Source: JBCBTJ01 sp964597685
Lineage (GTDB): Bacteria > Pseudomonadota > Alphaproteobacteria > Caulobacterales > Hyphomonadaceae
NCBI GenBank assembly: GCA_964597685.1
Contig: CAZQZC010000084.1
Location: 1 to 10,856, forward strand
Direction of reading: 5' to 3'
DNA: 10,856 nucleotides
Below the pieces are notes generated by a model. It saw nothing but the letters and a program-made list of their open reading frames with translations. It made no database searches and had not been told where the DNA came from. How positions within the stretch are numbered: the first letter of the stretch is position 1; every line of letters starts with the position of its first letter. The translations under genes were made by a program, and so were the position numbers. Below are positions 1 through 5,420 of this stretch, one piece after another.

Positions 1-1
1 C

Positions 2-55
2 GGCAATGTCGAGAGCATCCTGTCCAGCATGCCGCCAATCGTGAAATGGCCCTAG
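2..55 (+). CDS. Possible 3' end of an upstream gene (partial)
   Basis: Reading from base 2 gives 17 codons (GNVESILSSMPPIVKWP) and then TAG at 53-55. The other two plus frames give less protein-like, Cys/Arg/His-rich peptides, so this frame is the best candidate for the tail of a gene that starts left of the window. The fragment is too short to name a family. The next plus-strand gene starts 95 bases later. It could simply be non-coding. Confidence 0.33.
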   Translation, partial: GNVESILSSMPPIVKWP

Positions 56-97
56 GCTCTGCCGGCTCCAGACATGTCGCGATGAAAAACACACTGT

Positions 98-110
98 AAT
101 CGGGCCGATT
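98..110. promoter_or_regulatory. 13-bp palindrome upstream of the TspO-like gene
   Basis: The two half-sites AATCGG and CCGATT flank a single G, giving a perfect 6-bp inverted repeat. It lies 41 bases before the ATG at 151 and 43 bases after the putative upstream stop. Its size and place would suit an operator for the TspO-like gene. It has no adjacent T-run, which argues against an intrinsic terminator. I do not match it to a known regulator. A chance palindrome is possible. Confidence 0.28.
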
Positions 111-150
111 CATCATCGCTGCAGCGCAGCATTCGTGGTATCTGACTTAG

Positions 151-636
151 ATGGGTGGGACGGCTGGTTTTCCGTGGCGCATGGCGGGCGTCGTGGCGAC
201 GCACACGGCTGCCGTCGCAATCCTTGGGTTGAGGGCCGCGCTGCGCCACGGTCCGGAGTGGCGCGCTGGCTTGGCCACGCCGTCGCTCACCCCGCCGCCT
301 GGGGCTTACCCGTTCATCTGGCTGTTTCTGTTCGCCACCATGGCGGCCGCAGCTATCTTAGTCCGAGTGCGCGCGGGCAGCTTTGAGGCGTCCAGCGCGG
401 CGCTCGGCCTTTATTTCACCCAACTTTCCATGATGCTGGCATGGTCGCTCGTTTTCTTTGAATTCCGCGACTGGACGGCGGCGCTTGCCGTCGCCATTGG
501 CGCGTGCATTTTGATCGTCCTAACAATCCGGGCGTTCTCCCGATGGTCGAGGCCAGCCGCCTGGTTGATGGCCCCAGCACTGGCGGTCTCGGCGTTTGTC
601 GGTTTTCTGAACGCAGAGATCGCATCTCTGAACTAG
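151..636 (+). CDS. TspO/MBR-family integral membrane protein (tryptophan-rich sensory protein-like)
   Basis: Proteins of this family are five-helix membrane proteins that bind porphyrins and related hydrophobic ligands and modulate tetrapyrrole or stress responses. The 161-residue length fits. Hydrophobic helices lie at about 12-30, 53-71, 82-102, 106-128 and 134-156. Family landmarks are TPPP (47-50) followed by a helix with W57, FTQLSMMLAWSLVFF (89-103, matching the QLxLNxxWSxxFF pattern), AF followed by aromatic/basic residues (128-132), PAAWLMAP (135-142) and the ending FLNAEIASLN (152-161). It is divergent: the usual Asn before WS is Leu-Ala here, and the Trp of the usual PYLxW motif is missing. 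No Shine-Dalgarno sequence precedes the ATG at 151. An ATG at 181 is an alternative start just before helix 1. It uses the codons TTA (358-360) and CTA (520-522), which the MoxR operon largely avoids. It converges on the CCA gene, and the stops overlap. Confidence 0.78.
   Translation: MGGTAGFPWRMAGVVATHTAAVAILGLRAALRHGPEWRAGLATPSLTPPPGAYPFIWLFLFATMAAAAILVRVRAGSFEASSAALGLYFTQLSMMLAWSLVFFEFRDWTAALAVAIGACILIVLTIRAFSRWSRPAAWLMAPALAVSAFVGFLNAEIASLN
614..630. terminator. Stem-loop at the convergent 3' ends of the TspO-like and CCA genes
   Basis: CAGAGAT (614-620) and ATCTCTG (624-630) form a perfect 7-bp inverted repeat around a 3-base loop. It lies in the last codons of the TspO-like gene and begins 2 bases past the stop codon of the minus-strand CCA gene (633-635). 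The place suits a transcript 3'-end structure for the minus operon. Neither strand carries a U-tract directly after the stem, so it is not a canonical intrinsic terminator. It may act as an RNA-stabilising hairpin or be fortuitous. Confidence 0.35.
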
Positions 637-1895
637 GGGCTCGGGATGTCGCCGGAGCGCCTCCGCACCAGGTCCGTCAACTTGTCGGTCAATTGCAGGC
701 GATCGGCGGCGAAGTCGCCCTCTATCCACCAGTCTTCAAGCTCTCTCAGAATTTCACCGGTCAACGGCCCAGGCGGAATGCCAGCCGCGGCGACCTCTGC
801 GCCGCCTATGGAAAATTCCGGCCGCGTCCATCGCTCCGCCACGTCGATCAATGCGCGCAGGCGGGCGTCGAGGGGGCCGCCGCTTTGCGCCGATTCCCAT
901 ACGACGCGATCGATGAAGGCCTGCGCACCGATCCGATAGAGGCGGGCTCGGGCGGCGCGATCCGTCAGATCCGACATCACATCCGCCGAATCGCCGACCC
1001 CAGCGGTCAAACGGTCGCGTTCGGCGTTCGACAGCCGCAAACGAGAGGACGTTTCGCGGACAACGCCCGAATCACGAGGAAGAAGCGCCATGAGACGCCG
1101 CATCGGATCAGGCGGCAGGCTTTCGACCAGCTCAATTCCGACCAGACGCGTCACCCGTTCAACGCCTCGGACACGAACGCCCGGCAGTGTGATCTCCAAC
1201 ACGCCCGAATCAGCCATCGCCGACAACGCATCGGCCGGCTGCGGCGCGGCGAGCAAGCGTCGAAACTCCTTCCAAATCCGCTCTGCAGCGATTTTCTCCA
1301 GCCCCGCCTTTTGGCGCCCGCACGCCGCCAACCCTTCTGGATCGATCCCTGCGCCATACCAGGCGTTGAACCTGAAGAACCTCAAGATACGAAGGTAATC
1401 CTCCCGCAGACGATCATCCGCATCCCCGATGAAGATCACCCGCCCGGCCAGCGCGTCGGCGAGGCCGCCGGCAATTGGGTCGTGCACGCGCCCGTCCGGC
1501 TCGGCGTAAAGCGCATTCAGGCGAAAATCCCGCCGCTGCGCGTCTTCGGACCAGTCTTCGGTGAACGCCACCACTGCGCGTCGGCCGTCGGTCTCCACGT
1601 CCCGCCGTAACGTCGTGATCTCGTAGGGCGCGCCGCCGCTGATCGCGGTCACCGTGCCGTGGTCGATCCCCGTTGGAATGGCGCGGACGCCGGCGGCGTC
1701 CAGCGCGTCCATTACGCGCTGCGGTGTAAGTTGGGTTGCGATGTCAATATCATCGACATCGCGCTCCATGAGCGTGTTGCGCACGCATCCGCCGACAAAG
1801 CGCGACGCGGCGGGTCGCGCCGCCTCAAGCGCATTGATCACAGCGCGCGTCGCCGGGCGGATGATCCAATCCGGCTCGCCGATGAACTTAACCAT
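633..1895 (-). CDS. cca: CCA tRNA nucleotidyltransferase (class II nucleotidyltransferase / poly(A) polymerase family)
   Basis: The enzyme adds or repairs the 3'-terminal CCA of tRNAs from CTP and ATP in the cytoplasm. Visible motifs from the chosen Met are FVGGCVRN (33-40, the nucleotide-binding Gly-Gly), DDIDIAT (48-54, metal-binding D49 and D51), HGTVT (79-83), RRDFRLNAL (121-129) and R-x-x-ED-x-LRILRFFRF (162-176). A helical tRNA-binding body follows. The length of 420 residues is normal. The open frame extends upstream to 1994, but that N-terminal extension is Arg-rich, non-conserved and overlaps the previous gene. The ATG at 1893-1895 overlaps that gene's TAA by 8 bases, which suggests translational coupling, and GGGAG lies three bases before it. 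It is the last gene of the four-gene minus operon. A closely related poly(A) polymerase role cannot be fully excluded, but CCA addition is the usual role in this lineage. Confidence 0.94.
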   Translation of the reverse strand: MVKFIGEPDWIIRPATRAVINALEAARPAASRFVGGCVRNTLMERDVDDIDIATQLTPQRVMDALDAAGVRAIPTGIDHGTVTAISGGAPYEITTLRRDVETDGRRAVVAFTEDWSEDAQRRDFRLNALYAEPDGRVHDPIAGGLADALAGRVIFIGDADDRLREDYLRILRFFRFNAWYGAGIDPEGLAACGRQKAGLEKIAAERIWKEFRRLLAAPQPADALSAMADSGVLEITLPGVRVRGVERVTRLVGIELVESLPPDPMRRLMALLPRDSGVVRETSSRLRLSNAERDRLTAGVGDSADVMSDLTDRAARARLYRIGAQAFIDRVVWESAQSGGPLDARLRALIDVAERWTRPEFSIGGAEVAAAGIPPGPLTGEILRELEDWWIEGDFAADRLQLTDKLTDLVRRRSGDIPSP

Positions 1896-2241
1896 CGGCT
1901 CCCGTGTCGCCGTTCGGCTCCGTCGGCTCCTCGGCCTGCGTCTCAGGGCGCGGTACGCCGACGTCTTCGATCCTGGGATCGCACGGGTATTCACGGGCGG
2001 GGATCAAGACCCCGTCCTCAAACCTTGCCGGCTCTCGGCACACAGCCGTATCACTATCCTCGCGCACGACTATGTAGATCCACACGCCCGCCGCCAAGGC
2101 GGCGCCGACGGCGAACAGGCTGGTGATCGGCCACGTCTTCCGCCCCTCGGCCTCAGCGCCGACGGTTAGCATGCGGTAGACGCCGAACACTGCAAACGGC
2201 AGCAGAAACAGCCCGATTTCAAAAAGGATGCGAATTGCCAT
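1888..2241 (-). CDS. DUF6111-type small membrane protein
   Basis: This 117-residue protein has two hydrophobic segments (about 4-24 and 39-59) joined by a short basic loop (EGRKTWP). An acidic, Pro/Glu-rich tail of about 58 residues follows, with Cys68 and Cys87. The N-terminal pattern of ILFE, LFLLPF, FxVYR and the tail phrase GxLIPAxxxxG-like (DGVLIPAREYP, 76-86) match my recollection of DUF6111 proteins, which in Alphaproteobacteria sit between a CoA-pyrophosphatase-type Nudix gene and a CCA nucleotidyltransferase gene, exactly as here. No function is known. I chose the ATG at 2241 because it lies one base after the Nudix stop and directly precedes the conserved hydrophobic segment. The frame is open to an ATG at 2274, which would overlap the Nudix gene and has no ribosome site. 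Confidence 0.75.
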   Translation of the reverse strand: MAIRILFEIGLFLLPFAVFGVYRMLTVGAEAEGRKTWPITSLFAVGAALAAGVWIYIVVREDSDTAVCREPARFEDGVLIPAREYPCDPRIEDVGVPRPETQAEEPTEPNGDTGADG

Positions 2242-2242
2242 T

Positions 2243-2881
2243 CTACCCGCCCTGGAAGCCGTAAAGCCTGACATATAAGGCGCGGATAATGCCCGCAGTC
2301 ACGCCCCAAATGCGCCGGCCATTGTGCGGCATGGCGTAATAGCGCCGCTCTTGACCGCGCCAAACTCCGGTCTGGGCGATGTGATTTGTGGGGTTCATGA
2401 GAAATTCCAGGGGCGTCTCAAACACATCGGCCACCTCCGTCGGATGCGGATCGGGCTCGAAATCGGCAGGCAGGACCGCAAGCACCGGAACAATCCGAAA
2501 CGCCGTGCCCGTGATATATGGCGCGCTGCGGGCGATAAGCTCGGCTTGGCTGCGCGCGACACCCACTTCTTCGTCGGCTTCCCGCAAGGCGGCGTCGACC
2601 TCGTCGGCGTCGCGCGGCTCCATCTTCCCACCGGGAAAGGCCACTTGGCCGGCATGCGTCGGCATCGTGTCGGGACGCAGGGTCAGGAGCGTGGTCGGCC
2701 CCTCCGGTCGCGGGATCACGGAGACCAAGACACCGGCCGGCCGCACGGCGTCGACCTTTTCAGGCGGCACGAAGTCAAGATCGCCGCCTTCCGGCAGGCT
2801 TTCCGCGCCCCGGACGGGATCCAGCCGGATCCGCGCTCGGTCGAGGAAATCGTCGAGGCCAGCCCAAGCTCTAGTCGACAT
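2243..2881 (-). CDS. Nudix hydrolase, CoA pyrophosphatase (NudL-like)
   Basis: Family members cleave CoA or acyl-CoA to 3',5'-ADP and 4'-phosphopantetheine. The protein is 212 residues long. The CoA-specific signature is visible: LLTLR (65-69), then H76 and GQVAFPGGK (78-86). The catalytic half of the Nudix box, READEEVGV, follows at 100-108. The first half of the box (MEPRDADE) has the Asp-rich spacing usual in this subfamily rather than the classical spacing. The late motif RRIWGVTA (188-195) is also typical. Two starts are close: ATG at 2887 overlaps the previous stop as ATGA, while ATG at 2881 has GGGGA at a proper spacing of six bases. I prefer 2881. It is the second gene of the minus operon, with the next gene one base away. 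The substrate is inferred from family motifs only. Confidence 0.9.
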   Translation of the reverse strand: MSTRAWAGLDDFLDRARIRLDPVRGAESLPEGGDLDFVPPEKVDAVRPAGVLVSVIPRPEGPTTLLTLRPDTMPTHAGQVAFPGGKMEPRDADEVDAALREADEEVGVARSQAELIARSAPYITGTAFRIVPVLAVLPADFEPDPHPTEVADVFETPLEFLMNPTNHIAQTGVWRGQERRYYAMPHNGRRIWGVTAGIIRALYVRLYGFQGG

Positions 2882-2883
2882 GG

Positions 2884-3495
2884 TCATTCCCCAGCGGCGG
2901 GTCCGATGTCGAAAAAGGCGCCTCGGCTCCAAACGCCAAGCGTCGCGCCGCCATTGTTAGGGTTTGGCGTCGCCATATCCGCCAATTCGTAAAAGACAGG
3001 CCGCGACAATTTCGCCTCCAACGCCCCGCGAACCATAACATACGGCGAAGGCTCAAGCGTCTCAGGATCCGTTTCGACGCGGATCGGCGCCTCAGGTCCC
3101 GCCAGCGTGACGTCGCCAAGATTGGTCGAAAACGCCAAGGTTTGGGCCGGGCCCGGCTCGCCGGCCCGGTCGACCCGCACGGCGATGAAGGGCGCGTCGG
3201 CGACGTGTACGATCACTTTCTCATAGGGTGTGACGAGATATGTCAGCCCGTCCGGGTCCTTTCGAAGGATCGTTGAAAAGAGTCTCACAAGCTTTTCACG
3301 TGTGATTCGAACGCCGTCATGCCACCACGAACCGTCGGCGCGGATCTCCATGCCGATGTCGCCGCAATGGTCGGGATTCCAGAGATGGACTGGCGGCAAT
3401 CGCCGCGGCTCCGATCCATCGCCGAGGATCGCCCGCAGCGTCTCCTCTACGGACGCAAGCTGTCCAGGGGTGGATTTCGTGTCGGGGTTCGCCAT
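2884..3495 (-). CDS. DUF1285 domain protein
   Basis: This soluble protein of 203 residues belongs to DUF1285. The recognisable core begins with PPVHLWNPDHCGDIGMEI (34-51) and continues with DGSWWHDGVRITREKLVRLF (54-73), the stretch LRKDPDGLTYLVTPYEK (77-93) and V-HVADAPFIAV (96-106). No signal peptide or membrane helix is seen, so it is probably cytoplasmic. The molecular function is unknown, and no catalytic motif is obvious. It is the first gene of the minus operon and diverges from the MoxR gene across 52 bases, so their promoters must overlap or lie within each other's 5' coding regions. The ATG at 3493-3495 is the only sensible start; its ribosome site is weak (CGAGAT). Confidence 0.88.
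   Translation of the reverse strand: MANPDTKSTPGQLASVEETLRAILGDGSEPRRLPPVHLWNPDHCGDIGMEIRADGSWWHDGVRITREKLVRLFSTILRKDPDGLTYLVTPYEKVIVHVADAPFIAVRVDRAGEPGPAQTLAFSTNLGDVTLAGPEAPIRVETDPETLEPSPYVMVRGALEAKLSRPVFYELADMATPNPNNGGATLGVWSRGAFFDIGPAAGE
2888..2892 (-). promoter_or_regulatory. Ribosome binding site GGGGA of the Nudix gene
   Basis: On the minus strand GGGGA touches the ATG at 2887 but lies six bases before the ATG at 2881, so it favours the later start. It lies inside the 3' end of the DUF1285 gene, as expected for coupled translation. Confidence 0.45.
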
Positions 3496-3537
3496 GATCT
3501 CGTTAGGACTTAGGGCGACGGCGTCTGAAAGTGAAGC

Positions 3538-3542
3538 AGGAA
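3538..3542 (+). promoter_or_regulatory. Ribosome binding site AGGAA of the MoxR gene
   Basis: AGGAA lies five bases before the ATG at 3548. It decides the start, because the open frame continues upstream to 3230 through the antisense of the DUF1285 gene, where the translation looks non-coding. Confidence 0.65.
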
Positions 3543-3547
3543 CGCGT

Positions 3548-4535
<988 letters not shown>

Positions 4536-4537
<2 letters not shown>

Positions 4538-4540
4538 GGG
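4536..4540 (+). promoter_or_regulatory. Ribosome binding site GAGGG supporting a TTG start
   Basis: GAGGG overlaps the MoxR stop codon (4535-4537) and lies seven bases before TTG 4548. There is no in-frame ATG near the start of the DUF58 gene, so this site supports TTG initiation and coupled translation. Confidence 0.55.
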
Positions 4541-4547
4541 CGCGCCC

Positions 4548-5411
4548 TTGACCACCTCAGCCCCCCTCCGCGCCGAGGCCGAGGCGCTCGCCCGCGCGCT
4601 CCCGCGCCTCGCCGCCAAGACGCAGGCGTCCGAAGCCGCTCATCTCGGCTCCGCCGGGCGGCGTAAGCCCGGCGTTGGCGAAGATTTCTGGCAGTATCGC
4701 CGCTACGCCCAGGAGGATGCAGCCCAGCGCATCGACTGGCGACGCTCGGCGCGGGGCGACAATCTCTATGTCCGGGAAACCGAGCTTGAAACTGCGCGCA
4801 CCTTCCTCTTCTGGTCCGATCCGCATGCGGGGTTTGATTGGCGCGGCGGAGCGGATCGGCCGACCAAGGCGGAGCGGGCGCGGGTCATTCTGATGGCCGT
4901 CGCCGCGCTTCTTTCGCGAGAGGGTGAGCGGGTGGGCGTGCTGGGCGCGGACCGGCCCGCCGGCTTCGGGCGCAAAGCGCTCGACCGCCTTTGCGACGAC
5001 CTCGCCCGAGAGCGCGCCGCCTTCCCGCCGGCGCCCAAACGCGTCGCCACCGCCATCATCGCCAGCGACTTTTATGACCCGCCCGAGGTTTGGCGGGACC
5101 GCCTCGCCCGGTTGAACACAAAGTGCCGGGACGGCGTATTGTTGGCGGTCAGCGACCCGACGGAGATCGCCTTCCCCTTCGCCGGCCGCGTCAAACTGTC
5201 CCGTCCCGGCGATGCGGACCCGCGGGTCTTGGGCCGGGCCGAAGCGCTGAAAACCGCCTACGACGAACGCTTCGCCGCCCGCCGGCGCGCCGTCCGCGAT
5301 ATCGCCGCGAACTTCGGCTGGCGTTTCGCGCAGCATGAAACCGCACAATCCGCCCTCGCCGGCGCGGGCGCGCTGCGCGCCGCGGTCGAAAGTCTGGGGC
5401 CGCAGGGTTAG
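4548..5411 (+). CDS. DUF58 domain protein (VWA-like partner of MoxR)
   Basis: The 287-residue protein has the DUF58 hallmark GVGEDFWQYRRYAQED (42-57), then QRIDWRRSAR (60-69) and LYVRETELE (73-81). The rest has a VWA-like alpha/beta pattern: FLFWSDPHAG (86-95), a helix with ILMAVAALL (114-122), VGVLGADRP (129-137) and TAIIASDFYDP (168-178). The canonical MIDAS DxSxS is not kept, because D91 is followed by Pro-His-Ala, so metal-dependent ligand binding is doubtful. No signal peptide or helix is seen, so it is likely cytoplasmic and anchored only through partners. It starts with TTG. The next gene starts 9 bases after its stop. Its role is inferred from pairing with the ATPase; the biochemical activity of DUF58 is unknown. 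Confidence 0.92.
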   Translation: MTTSAPLRAEAEALARALPRLAAKTQASEAAHLGSAGRRKPGVGEDFWQYRRYAQEDAAQRIDWRRSARGDNLYVRETELETARTFLFWSDPHAGFDWRGGADRPTKAERARVILMAVAALLSREGERVGVLGADRPAGFGRKALDRLCDDLARERAAFPPAPKRVATAIIASDFYDPPEVWRDRLARLNTKCRDGVLLAVSDPTEIAFPFAGRVKLSRPGDADPRVLGRAEALKTAYDERFAARRRAVRDIAANFGWRFAQHETAQSALAGAGALRAAVESLGPQG

Positions 5412-5420
5412 ATAAGCGAT

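Noticed and set aside
118..130. Inverted repeat GCTGC-AGC-GCAGC near the TspO-like start
   Set aside because: It is only a 5-bp stem in GC-rich sequence, without context to support a regulatory or terminator role.
653..665. Small hairpin CGGAG-CGC-CTCCG as a terminator
   Set aside because: It lies inside the CCA coding region, is only 5 bp and has no T-run.
504..1610. A 368-codon plus-strand frame opposite the CCA gene
   Set aside because: It is codon-aligned with the CCA gene, overlaps the TspO-like gene, and its translation is Arg/Gln-rich without motifs.
1896..1994. N-terminal extension of the CCA protein
   Set aside because: The 33 extra residues are Arg/Ser-rich and overlap the DUF6111 gene heavily; the conserved protein begins at ATG 1895.
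3230..3547. Longer N-terminus for the MoxR protein
   Set aside because: The extra 106 codons are antisense to the DUF1285 gene and lack family similarity; AGGAA at 3538-3542 fits the ATG at 3548.
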